From Lysobacter_L cavernae (GTDB lineage: Bacteria; Pseudomonadota; Gammaproteobacteria; Xanthomonadales; Xanthomonadaceae), in the NCBI RefSeq assembly GCF_042648505.1, contig NZ_JBHRXK010000005.1, positions 124,001-188,000 of the forward strand: a DNA stretch of 64,000 bases, given 5' to 3'. Below the pieces are notes generated by a model. That model was not told the origin of the DNA and searched no databases. It saw only the letters and a program-made list of their open reading frames with translations. The stretch's first letter is position 1, and the number at the start of each line of letters is the position of its first letter. A program made the position numbers and the translations under genes. Shown piece after piece: positions 17,693-26,741 of the stretch.

Positions 17693-18720
17693 GCCGGCGC
17701 GGATCACACCTTCCCGAATACTGGTACGGCGATGCGCCCGTACCGATGACCGCCCGCCTGCTGTCCGCGCTGTACGGCGCGCTGACCGGGCTGCGCCGCA
17801 GCCTGTATGCCAAGGGCTGGTTGCGCCGCCGCCACCCGGGCGTGCCGGTGGTCGTGGTCGGCAACATCACCGCCGGCGGCGCCGGCAAGACGCCGATGAC
17901 GATCGCCCTGGTCGAGCGCCTGCGCGAGCAGGGCTGGACCCCTGGCGTGGCCAGCCGCGGCTACGGCCGCGACGAGGCCAAGCAGGCGCTGTGGGTGGAG
18001 GCCGACACCGATCCGTCCCGGGCCGGCGATGAGCCGGTGCTGATCGCGCACCGCACCGGTGCCAAGGTCCGGGTCGACCGCGACCGCGTCGCGGCGGCGA
18101 AGGCGCTGGCCGCAGCCGGCTGCGACATCGTGATCTGCGACGACGGCCTGCAGCATTACCGGCTTGCGCGCGATCTCGAGATCGAGGTCGTCGACGGCCG
18201 CCGCCGCTACGGCAACGGCCAGCTGCTGCCGGCCGGCCCATTGCGCGAGCTGCCCGAGCGCGCAGCGTCGTGCGATTTCCGTGTGGTCAATATCGCCAAC
18301 GCCAACGGAGGCGATACCGGTTTCGGCGAATGGCCGATGCGGTTGATCGCCGACCAGGCGCTGCCGCTGCTGGGCGGCCGGCCACGGCGGCTGAACGCCT
18401 TCTCGGGCCAGCGTGTGCACGCGGTCGCCGGCATCGGTGATCCCGAGCGATTCTTCGCGATGCTGCGCGGCTTCGGCATCGCCGTGGTGCCACACGCGTT
18501 CGCCGACCACCATCGCTACAGCGCCGAGGATTTCGAGTTCGGCAGCCGCGAGCTGCCGGTGCTGATGACCGAGAAGGACGCGGTGAAGTGCATGGCCCTC
18601 GCCAACGACCGCCACTACAGCGTGCCGGTCCGCGCCGAACTGCCGGAAGCGTTCTGGGTGGCGTTGCTTGATCGCTTGTCCGGGCTGCGCAGAGCGCACC
18701 GGAATGGAAACGACACATGA
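17689..18720 (+). CDS. lpxK: Tetraacyldisaccharide 4'-kinase
   Basis: The 343-residue enzyme phosphorylates the 4' position of the lipid A disaccharide. The P-loop AGGAGKT lies at 62-68 after an N-terminal amphipathic/membrane segment (LLSALYGALTGLRRSLY), and the ICDDGLQHYRL motif near residue 150 is typical. It overlaps msbA and kdsB by 4 bases each. In E. coli a small ycaR gene separates lpxK and kdsB; it is absent here. Confidence 0.95.
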   Translation: MSRRGSHLPEYWYGDAPVPMTARLLSALYGALTGLRRSLYAKGWLRRRHPGVPVVVVGNITAGGAGKTPMTIALVERLREQGWTPGVASRGYGRDEAKQALWVEADTDPSRAGDEPVLIAHRTGAKVRVDRDRVAAAKALAAAGCDIVICDDGLQHYRLARDLEIEVVDGRRRYGNGQLLPAGPLRELPERAASCDFRVVNIANANGGDTGFGEWPMRLIADQALPLLGGRPRRLNAFSGQRVHAVAGIGDPERFFAMLRGFGIAVVPHAFADHHRYSAEDFEFGSRELPVLMTEKDAVKCMALANDRHYSVPVRAELPEAFWVALLDRLSGLRRAHRNGNDT

Positions 18721-19493
18721 GCCTGGCCCGAGATTTCGTCGTCGCCATTCCCGCGCGCTACGCCGCCACGCGCTTGCCCGGCAAGCCATTGCAACTGCTC
18801 GCAGGCGAGCCGCTGGTGTTGCACGTGGCACGGCGAGCGCTGGCTGCCGGTGCCCGCGAGGTCTGGGTCGCCGCCGACGATGAGCGCATCGCCGCGGCCC
18901 TCGACGGTTGCGGCGTGCGCGTGGCAATGACTTCGACCGGGCACGCCTCGGGCACGGATCGCCTCGCCGAATGCGCGCGCATCGCCGGTTGGTGCGATGA
19001 CACCGTCGTCGTCAACCTGCAGGGCGACGAGCCGTTCGCGCCCGCGGCGGGCATCCGTGCCGTGGCCGAACTGATGCATGCCGGCAACACCGAAATGGCG
19101 ACGCTGGCCGCGCCGATCGATGAGGTCGAGACCCTGCTCGATCCGAACGCGGTGAAGCTGGTGCGCGCCGACAGCGGTCAGGCCCTGTACTTCAGCCGCG
19201 CGCCGATTCCGTGGCCGCGCGACGCCTTTGCGCAGGATCGAAGCCGCATGCCGACGCAGGGCGAGTGGCTGCGCCATATCGGCATCTACGGCTACCGCGC
19301 TGGCTTCCTGCAGCGCTTTGCGGCCTTGCCGCCAGGACGCCTGGAGCAGATCGAATCGCTGGAGCAGCTGCGCGTGCTTGAGGCTGGGTTCCGCATCGCG
19401 GTCGGCATCACCCCGGAGCCGTTCCCGCCCGGGGTGGACACGCCGGAAGACCTGGCCCGTGCCGAAGCCCGCATTGCGGCCGATCGTGGCTGA
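18717..19493 (+). CDS. kdsB: 3-deoxy-manno-octulosonate cytidylyltransferase
   Basis: The 258-residue enzyme activates Kdo to CMP-Kdo for lipopolysaccharide inner-core synthesis. The N-terminal nucleotide-binding motif IPARYAATRLPGKPL is clear, followed by NLQGDEPF near 102 and the C-terminal GVDTPEDL. It overlaps lpxK by 4 bases and the following phosphatase gene by 8, continuing the lipid A/Kdo block. Confidence 0.95.
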   Translation: MSLARDFVVAIPARYAATRLPGKPLQLLAGEPLVLHVARRALAAGAREVWVAADDERIAAALDGCGVRVAMTSTGHASGTDRLAECARIAGWCDDTVVVNLQGDEPFAPAAGIRAVAELMHAGNTEMATLAAPIDEVETLLDPNAVKLVRADSGQALYFSRAPIPWPRDAFAQDRSRMPTQGEWLRHIGIYGYRAGFLQRFAALPPGRLEQIESLEQLRVLEAGFRIAVGITPEPFPPGVDTPEDLARAEARIAADRG

Positions 19494-19995
19494 GCCGAGC
19501 CTGGGCAAACCCATCCGCCTGCTGGTGGTCTGCCTCGGCAACATCTGCCGCTCGCCGATGGCCGAGGGCGTGCTGCGCGCGCGCATCGCCGCTTCGACGC
19601 TGGCGGGGGAGGTCGAGCTCGACTCGGCCGGCACCGGCGACTGGCACGTCGGCCAACCGCCGGACCGGCGCGCGATCGTCAAGGCCGCCGAGCACGGCGT
19701 CGACATCACCGGCCTGCGCGCGCGCCAACTCGATGCCACCGATTACCAGCGCTTCGACTGGTTGCTGTGCGCCGATCGCGCCAACCTGCGCGACGTGCGC
19801 GCGCGCATGCCGCAGGGCGCGCATGCCAGGGCGGCGCTGCTGTTGGACTGGGCGGCGGGCGGGGGCGAGGAAGAGATCCCGGATCCGTACACAGGCGGAT
19901 CGGAACAGTTCGAGCATGTGTTCCAGCTGCTCGATCATGCTGCCGAGGGCGTGATCGCCCGGCTGCGCCAGGAGCTGGCGGAGCGCGCGCGGTAA
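19486..19995 (+). CDS. Low-molecular-weight protein-tyrosine phosphatase
   Basis: The 169-residue protein carries the P-loop CLGNICRS (Cys16-x5-Arg22) and the general-acid motif DPYTGG near residue 130 of the low-molecular-weight PTP family. GTG 19486 is used; it overlaps the end of kdsB by 8 bases, and the longer upstream frame lies inside kdsB. Relatives include Wzb-type phosphatases that act on bacterial tyrosine kinases in polysaccharide export, but no Wzc-like kinase is here. It ends the packed run; 192 bp follow before uvrC. Confidence 0.9.
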   Translation: MAEPSLGKPIRLLVVCLGNICRSPMAEGVLRARIAASTLAGEVELDSAGTGDWHVGQPPDRRAIVKAAEHGVDITGLRARQLDATDYQRFDWLLCADRANLRDVRARMPQGAHARAALLLDWAAGGGEEEIPDPYTGGSEQFEHVFQLLDHAAEGVIARLRQELAERAR

Positions 19996-20187
19996 ACCAG
20001 CGCCACCTCGGCACGCAGCCCTTTCTCCAGGCTTGCCTGATCGTCCCTCGCCACCCTTGCAGTGACGCATAATCGACCCAATCCATGGGCCGATGCTTGT
20101 GATCGCAATACCTGCCGCCTGTTCGTTGTCCGCCACGCCCGTTGAGGCCATCCCGGGCGATCGTGCTTTCTGCAGGATCGACCGTTG

Positions 20188-22074
20188 ATGGGCGCGCTCA
20201 AAACGCCGGCTTTCGACGGCAAGACTTTCGTCAAGAACCTCAGCACCGCTCCCGGCGTGTACCGGATGATCGCGGCCGACGACAGCGCGCTCTACGTCGG
20301 CAAGGCCGGCGTGCTCAAGAACCGCGTCTCCAGCTACTTCAACGCCACGCCCAAGTCGGCGCGGATCATGACCATGCTGGCGCAGACCGCACGCATGGAG
20401 GTCACGGTCACGCGCACCGAGGCCGAGGCGCTGATCCTCGAAAACCAGCTGATCAAGTCGCTCAAGCCGCGCTACAACGTGCTGCTGCGCGACGACAAGA
20501 GCTATCCCTACGTGCTGATGACGCAGGAGGCGTGGCCGCGCATCGCCATGCACCGCGGCGCGCGCGCGATCCCAGGGCGTTACTTCGGGCCCTATGCCAG
20601 CGTCGGCGCGGTGCGCGACACCCTCAACCTGATGCACAAGCTGTTCAAGCTGCGCAGCTGCGAGGACAGCGTGTTCCGCAACCGCTCGCGGCCGTGCCTG
20701 CAGCACCAGATCGGCCGCTGCAGCGCGCCCTGCGTCGGCCTGGTGCCGGCCCGTGACTACGCCGAGAGCGTGCGTCGCGCCGGACTGTTCCTCGAAGGGC
20801 GCAGCGACGAGCTCAGCGACGAGCTGCTCAAGACGATGGAGGCGGCGAGCGTGCGGCTCGATTTCGAGGAGGCCGCGCGCCTGCGCGATCTGGTCGCCTC
20901 GATCCGCAGCCTGCAGGCGCGCCAGTACGTCGACGGTCGTGCCGCCGACCTGGACGTGCTCGCCATCGCCATGCAGGGCGTCGCTGCCTGCGTGCTGCTG
21001 TTGGCGTTCCGTGACGGCCGCAACCTCGGCACGCGCGCGTTCTTCCCGAAGACCAACGGCAGCGACAGCCCCGAGGAAGTGCTCGCCGCGTTCGTCTCGC
21101 AGTACTACGGCGAGCAGACGCCGCCGGGCGAGATCGTGCTCGATCGCGACATCCCCGACCGCGAACTGCTCGAACAGGCCCTGGCCAGTGCCGGCGAGCG
21201 TCGTGTGCAGATCAAGACCAGCGTGCGCGGCGAGCGCGCCGGCTACCTCGATCTGGCTCGCCGCAACGCCGAGTTGGCCCTGGCCAGCGAACGCACCAGC
21301 CACGCTGCCCAGCACGCGCGCGCCGAAGCGCTGAGCGAATTGTTGGGATTGGCGGCACTGCCAGCGCGCATCGAGTGCTTCGACATCAGCCACACCATGG
21401 GCGAGGCGACGGTGGCCTCGTGCGTGGTGTTCGATGCCGAAGGCCCGGTGCGCGGCCAGTACCGGCGTTACAACATCAGTGGCATCGAGCCGGGCGATGA
21501 CTACGCGGCGATGCACCAGGCGATCGACCGCCGCTTCCGGCGCGCGGTGGAGGAGGGCGGGGTGATGCCCGACGTGTTGTTGATCGATGGCGGCCTCGGC
21601 CAGGTCGCGCAGGCGCGGGCGGCGCTCGACGACCTCGGGGTCGAGGGCGTGGTCCTGGTCGGCGTGGCCAAGGGGCCGGCGCGGCGGCCCGGCGACGAGG
21701 AACTGCTGCTGCCCGATGGCCGCACCGTGCGTCCCGGCGCGGAATCGCCGGCACTGCAACTGGTCCAGCAGGTGCGCGACGAGGCGCATCGCTTCGCGAT
21801 CACCGGCCACCGTGGTCGCCGGCAGAAGGCGCGTAACAGCAGCCGGCTGGAGGACATCCCCGGTATCGGCCCACGCCGCCGCGCCAACCTGTTGCGGCAT
21901 TTTGGCGGCCTTGGAGGGCTCAAGGCCGCGGGGATCGAGGAAATCGCGCGGGTCGAGGGCGTCAATGCCGCCCTGGCCGAACGCATCTATGCGACCCTGC
22001 ACGGACTGGACACGCCTGACAAAGACAGCCCAGACACGATTGGCCCGACCAGCGGCGCGCGGAGTGAAGGATGA
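20188..22074 (+). CDS. uvrC: Excinuclease ABC subunit C
   Basis: The 628-residue nucleotide excision repair nuclease makes the two incisions beside lesions marked by UvrAB. It has an N-terminal GIY-YIG domain (PGVYRMIAADDSALYVGKAG near 21-40), a UVR motif near 200-235 (FLEGRSDELSDELLKTMEAA region), the RNase H-like domain with FDISHTMGEATVASCVVFD near 395, and a C-terminal helix-hairpin-helix pair (IPGIGPRRRANLL near 560). ATG 20188 follows a TTG. It overlaps pgsA by 4 bases. Confidence 0.96.
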   Translation: MGALKTPAFDGKTFVKNLSTAPGVYRMIAADDSALYVGKAGVLKNRVSSYFNATPKSARIMTMLAQTARMEVTVTRTEAEALILENQLIKSLKPRYNVLLRDDKSYPYVLMTQEAWPRIAMHRGARAIPGRYFGPYASVGAVRDTLNLMHKLFKLRSCEDSVFRNRSRPCLQHQIGRCSAPCVGLVPARDYAESVRRAGLFLEGRSDELSDELLKTMEAASVRLDFEEAARLRDLVASIRSLQARQYVDGRAADLDVLAIAMQGVAACVLLLAFRDGRNLGTRAFFPKTNGSDSPEEVLAAFVSQYYGEQTPPGEIVLDRDIPDRELLEQALASAGERRVQIKTSVRGERAGYLDLARRNAELALASERTSHAAQHARAEALSELLGLAALPARIECFDISHTMGEATVASCVVFDAEGPVRGQYRRYNISGIEPGDDYAAMHQAIDRRFRRAVEEGGVMPDVLLIDGGLGQVAQARAALDDLGVEGVVLVGVAKGPARRPGDEELLLPDGRTVRPGAESPALQLVQQVRDEAHRFAITGHRGRRQKARNSSRLEDIPGIGPRRRANLLRHFGGLGGLKAAGIEEIARVEGVNAALAERIYATLHGLDTPDKDSPDTIGPTSGARSEG

Positions 22075-22637
22075 AGTTGACGGTACCGACCATGCTGACC
22101 CTGCTGCGGATCGTGATGATCCCGGTGCTGGTATTGGTGTTCTACCTGCCGTTCAAATGGACCAACGTGGCCGCGGCCGTGATCTTCGCGTTCGCCTCGA
22201 TCACCGACTGGCTCGATGGCTGGATCGCGCGCCGCTACGACCAGTTCTCGGCATTCGGTGCGTTCCTCGATCCGGTTGCCGACAAACTGATGGTCGCGGT
22301 CGCGCTGCTGTTGACCGTGCAGAAGCACCCGACCGTGTGGATGGCGTTGTGGGCAGCGGTGATCATCGGCCGCGAAATCGCCGTGTCGGCGCTGCGCGAG
22401 TGGATGGCCGAGCTCGGCCAGCGCGCCAAGGTCAAGGTTGCGACGATCGGCAAGATCAAGACCATCGTGCAGATGGTGGCCCTGGTGTGCCTGCTGTATC
22501 AGGAGCGCCTGCTGGGCCTGCCGATCTTCGTGATCGGTGAATGGCTGCTGGCTGCGGCGGCGCTGCTGACACTGTGGTCCGGTCTGGCGTACCTGCGCGC
22601 GGCGTGGCCAGTCTTGCGCGAAGACGCCCGTTCATAG
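22071..22637 (+). CDS. pgsA: CDP-diacylglycerol--glycerol-3-phosphate 3-phosphatidyltransferase
   Basis: The 188-residue inner-membrane enzyme makes phosphatidylglycerol phosphate. The CDP-alcohol phosphatidyltransferase signature is seen as DWLDGWIARR followed by GAFLDPVADKLM (near 45-72), with four or more hydrophobic helices. It overlaps uvrC by 4 bases and is followed by three tRNA genes, the same order as pgsA-glyW-cysT-leuZ in E. coli. Confidence 0.95.
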   Translation: MKLTVPTMLTLLRIVMIPVLVLVFYLPFKWTNVAAAVIFAFASITDWLDGWIARRYDQFSAFGAFLDPVADKLMVAVALLLTVQKHPTVWMALWAAVIIGREIAVSALREWMAELGQRAKVKVATIGKIKTIVQMVALVCLLYQERLLGLPIFVIGEWLLAAAALLTLWSGLAYLRAAWPVLREDARS

Positions 22638-22750
22638 AAAATACGCACATCGCGAACGGTACAGTGTTCGACGGTCGATCGGGCAGGTGGCAACGCACGA
22701 TCGGGATGGCGGAGAGTCCGGCGACGGGTTTCTCCGGAAACGAAAAAAAG

Positions 22751-22778
22751 TTGACACTTTTCGTTTCATGCCTAAAAT
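22751..22778 (+). promoter_or_regulatory. Predicted sigma70 promoter of the tRNA-Gly gene
   Basis: TTGACA at 22751-22756 is a perfect -35 box. TAAAAT at 22773-22778 is a near-perfect -10 box, 16 bases away. The tRNA begins 12 bases after the -10 box, after a GC-containing discriminator. This is the best-looking promoter in the window and would drive the Gly-Cys-Leu tRNA group. Confidence 0.8.
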
Positions 22779-22790
22779 GTCGCTTCCTCT

Positions 22791-22866
<76 letters not shown>

Positions 22867-22872
22867 TATTCG

Positions 22873-22930
22873 AAGGTGCCTTTCGCAAGAATCGCACCTT
22901 CAGACAAGGCCCCGCACGCGGGGCCTTGTT
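22873..22930 (+). terminator. Two hairpins after tRNA-Gly
   Basis: AAGGTGC (22873-22879) pairs with GCACCTT (22894-22900). A second stem CAAGGCCCCGC (22905-22915) pairs with its complement (22918-22928) and runs into TTGTTT. The second looks like a weak terminator; the first may be a processing hairpin in a tRNA precursor. Confidence 0.6.
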
Positions 22931-23011
22931 GTTTCCGACCTGGATGCATCGGCCCGGATGTGCGGATGCTCTGGATATGGAAGAATCCGCAACAGCGGAT
23001 ACAAGTCACCG

Positions 23012-23085
23012 GCCTGGTGGCAGAGTGGTTATGCAGCGGCCTGCAAAGCCGCGTACGCCGGTTCAATTCCGACCCAGGCCTCCAG
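23012..23085 (+). tRNA. cysT: tRNA-Cys (GCA)
   Basis: The 74-base cloverleaf has acceptor arms GGCCTGG/CCAGGCC, anticodon GCA at 23044-23046, T-loop TTCAATT and an encoded CCA end. It is the second of three tandem tRNA genes after pgsA. Confidence 0.97.
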
Positions 23086-23093
23086 TTGTACGA

Positions 23094-23124
23094 AAGCCCG
23101 ATCGAATGATCGGGCTTTTTGTTT
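23094..23124 (+). terminator. Rho-independent terminator after tRNA-Cys
   Basis: AAAGCCCGATC (23094-23104) and its complement (23109-23119) form a perfect 11-bp stem with a GAAT loop. The stem is followed by a T-rich tail. Confidence 0.85.
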
Positions 23125-23208
23125 CTGGCAGGTCGCACGCGAAGGCCTCCGTCATTGCGCCTGCTCGCGTAAGCTGTTCGCACGCGATGCTTCTTGCGCG
23201 TGCCTCCT

Positions 23209-23295
23209 GCCCGGATGGCGGAATTGGTAGACGCATCGGACTTAAAATCCGCTGGCCGCAAGGTCGTGCCGGTTCGACTCCGGCTCCGGGCACCA
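23209..23295 (+). tRNA. leuZ: tRNA-Leu (TAA)
   Basis: The 87-base class II tRNA has acceptor arms GCCCGGA/TCCGGGC, anticodon TAA at 23243-23245, a long variable arm (TGGCCGCAAGGTCG), T-loop TTCGACT and an encoded CCA end. No terminator hairpin follows; the stop codon of a LysR gene on the other strand begins 5 bases after the CCA. Confidence 0.97.
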
Positions 23296-23300
23296 GGTTT

Positions 23301-24242
23301 TCAGCTTTTTGTCTTCAACGTTGTAGCCGTCGCCGTGGTCGGTTCGGTTCTGCTTGAGCGTGGTGGCTGCACGCTGTCGAGAAACGCCTGCAGCAGCGCG
23401 CTGCGGTAGCGGCGCCGGTGCAACACCAGGCTCAACGGCCGCTTCAAGGACAGGAAGGGCGTGCGCAGCACCGCCAGTCGGCCGGCGACATGGGCGTCGG
23501 CAACGGCGACAGCCGGCAGCATCGCCAGCCCGAGTCCGGCGATGACGGCCTGCTTGATCGCCTCGCTCTGGTCCAGCTCCAGCACCGTTTCTCCTGCCGG
23601 CAAGGCGGCCAGGGCCCGCTCGGTCTGCGACCGGGTGGCCGAGCCGGTTTCGCGAAGAATCCAGCGCGCACCGGCAAAATCCTCGCGTTGCAGCCGACGC
23701 CGCTGGGCGAGCGGGTGGGTAGTTGGCGCGCAGATGCGCAGCTCGTCCTCGCGCCAGGGCAGCAGTTCCAGGTCCGGGTGCGCGGCCGGGCCCTCAATGC
23801 AGCCCAGGTCGACGCTGTAGTCGAGCACGCTCGCGACGATCGCGGCGCTGTTGTCGACATGCAGCTTCAGTGCAACCTGCGGGTGCGCGTTGACGAAACC
23901 GCCGAGCAGGTCGCCGACCAGGTAGTTGCCGACCGTGTTGCTGGCGCCGAGGCGCAATTCGCCGCTGAGCAGCTCGCTGGGCGCCGCGAGCTGGTTGCCC
24001 AGTTCGCGCATGCGCTCCAGTACTTCCCGTGCGAGCGGCAGGGTGCGGCGTCCGTTCGCATTGAGGTGCAGGCGGCGTTGGCTGCGGTCGAAGAGTGGGG
24101 CGCCGAGCAGGCGCTCGAGCTCGGCCAGGGCCATGCTCGCTGCGGGCTGGCTCAGGTGCAGTTGCTCGGAGGCCGCGCGCACACTGCCCCCGGACGCGAT
24201 GGCGACGAACACCTCCAGCTGGCGGGGGCTGATCCCAATCAT
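23301..24242 (-). CDS. LysR family transcriptional regulator, YeiE-like
   Basis: The 313-residue protein has an N-terminal winged helix-turn-helix (SPRQLEVFVAIASGGSVRAA to about residue 62) and a type 2 periplasmic-binding-like effector domain (about 90-295) of the CysB/YeiE kind. It diverges from a YeiH-family transporter gene, the same pairing as yeiE-yeiH in E. coli, so it probably controls that gene and itself. The C-terminal tail is Thr/Lys-rich and ends 5 bases from tRNA-Leu. Confidence 0.88.
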   Translation of the reverse strand: MIGISPRQLEVFVAIASGGSVRAASEQLHLSQPAASMALAELERLLGAPLFDRSQRRLHLNANGRRTLPLAREVLERMRELGNQLAAPSELLSGELRLGASNTVGNYLVGDLLGGFVNAHPQVALKLHVDNSAAIVASVLDYSVDLGCIEGPAAHPDLELLPWREDELRICAPTTHPLAQRRRLQREDFAGARWILRETGSATRSQTERALAALPAGETVLELDQSEAIKQAVIAGLGLAMLPAVAVADAHVAGRLAVLRTPFLSLKRPLSLVLHRRRYRSALLQAFLDSVQPPRSSRTEPTTATATTLKTKS

Positions 24243-24311
24243 CAGCTTTCCTTATGAAGTGGCTCAATATTTTAAACTGTACTGAATTTGTGGCGACCGC
24301 GACCATGCGCC
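24243..24311. promoter_or_regulatory. Divergent LysR/yeiH intergenic region
   Basis: These 69 bp are clearly richer in A and T than the flanking genes (for example CAATATTTTAAACTGTACTG) and must hold both promoters and the LysR operator. TAAAAT on the minus strand is a possible -10 box for the regulator gene. No clean palindrome was seen. Confidence 0.5.
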
Positions 24312-25325
24312 ATGTCGATCGCCCAGCCCATTGCTTCGTCCCGCTCCTGGCCGCCGCTGCCAGGCTTGTTGCTCGCGCTGGCCATGGGGTTGCTGGCCCT
24401 GGGGCTGGCGCAGTTGCCATTGCTGCAGCGTTGGCAGTTGAGCGCGCTGACCGTGGCGATCGTGCTGGGCATGCTGCTCGGCAACCTCGGCGATGGCCGC
24501 CTGTCACCAAAACTCGCTCCCGGCATCGGGCTGGCGCAACGGCAGCTGTTGCGTGCCGGCGTGGTCCTGTACGGGTTGCGGCTGAGCTTCCAGGACGTCG
24601 CCGCGATCGGCGTGTCCGGACTGCTGATCGACCTGGTCATCGTCGCGTCGACCCTGGGCCTGGGCACCTGGATCGGCCGGCGCTGGTTCGGCCTCGATCG
24701 CGACACGGCGCTGCTGACCGCGGCCGGCAGCGCGATCTGTGGCGCGGCGGCGGTGCTCGCGGTCGAGCGCGTGATCCGGCCCGATGCCAGCAAGGTGGCG
24801 ATCGCGGTGGCGAGCGTGGTGCTGTTTGGCACCTTGAACATCTTCCTGTACCCGCAGTTGTACCCGCACCTGGGTCTCGATGCGGCCGCGTTTGGCCTCT
24901 ACACCGGCGCCACGGTGCACGAGGTCGCACAAGTGGTCGCGGTCGGCAGTGCGATCAGCCCGGAGACCGCGGACGCGGCCGTGGTGGTCAAGCTCACGCG
25001 CGTGCTGATGCTGGTGCCGGTGCTGTTCCTGCTCGGCTGGCGCGAAACGCGCAACGGCGGCGCGCGTGCGATGGTGGTGCCGTGGTTCGCGATCGGCTTC
25101 CTCGGTGTGGTCGCGCTCAATTCGGTGCTGGCCGTGCCGTCGGCGTTGAAGTCGGCGTTGTTGACCCTGGACACGCTGTTGCTGGCCACGGCGATGGCCG
25201 CGCTCGGCCTGGAGACGCGTCTGGCGCGACTGCGTGCGCTCGGCCCGCGCCCGCTGTTGCTGGCTGCGGTGCTGTTCCTGTGGCTGAGCATCGGTGGCTA
25301 CGTGCTGGTGCGGCTGCTCGGTTGA
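24312..25325 (+). CDS. YeiH/UPF0324 family putative sulfate exporter
   Basis: The 337-residue protein has about ten transmembrane helices and the family segments GVVLYGLRLSFQDVAAIG near 74 and GSAICGAAAVLAVERVI near 138, with TGATVHEVAQVVAVG near 196. The UPF0324 family is annotated as putative sulfate exporters; the substrate is not proven here. ATG 24312 is preferred over a TTG at 24288. It is divergent from the YeiE-like regulator. Confidence 0.87.
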   Translation: MSIAQPIASSRSWPPLPGLLLALAMGLLALGLAQLPLLQRWQLSALTVAIVLGMLLGNLGDGRLSPKLAPGIGLAQRQLLRAGVVLYGLRLSFQDVAAIGVSGLLIDLVIVASTLGLGTWIGRRWFGLDRDTALLTAAGSAICGAAAVLAVERVIRPDASKVAIAVASVVLFGTLNIFLYPQLYPHLGLDAAAFGLYTGATVHEVAQVVAVGSAISPETADAAVVVKLTRVLMLVPVLFLLGWRETRNGGARAMVVPWFAIGFLGVVALNSVLAVPSALKSALLTLDTLLLATAMAALGLETRLARLRALGPRPLLLAAVLFLWLSIGGYVLVRLLG

Positions 25326-25411
25326 GTTCGGCAGCCGCCGTTGCTGGCCATAGAATGGTGCGGTGAGGGCGCCCGCCGTGGGCGGCTGGACCAAGGCGGA
25401 CGGGAGCGGGG

Positions 25412-26692
<1,281 letters not shown>

Positions 26693-26741
26693 GCGCTGCG
26701 GCCGCGCGTATCCTTGCCTCAGCTCCGCTTACGGAACGTCG

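Noticed and set aside
19996..20187. A promoter or small gene between the phosphatase gene and uvrC
   Set aside because: CATAAT at 20068-20073 could be a -10 box, but no -35 box lies at a workable distance and no ORF with a ribosome site is seen.
19408..22002. An 864-codon open frame on the minus strand opposite uvrC
   Set aside because: Shadow of uvrC and the phosphatase gene; composition unlike a protein.
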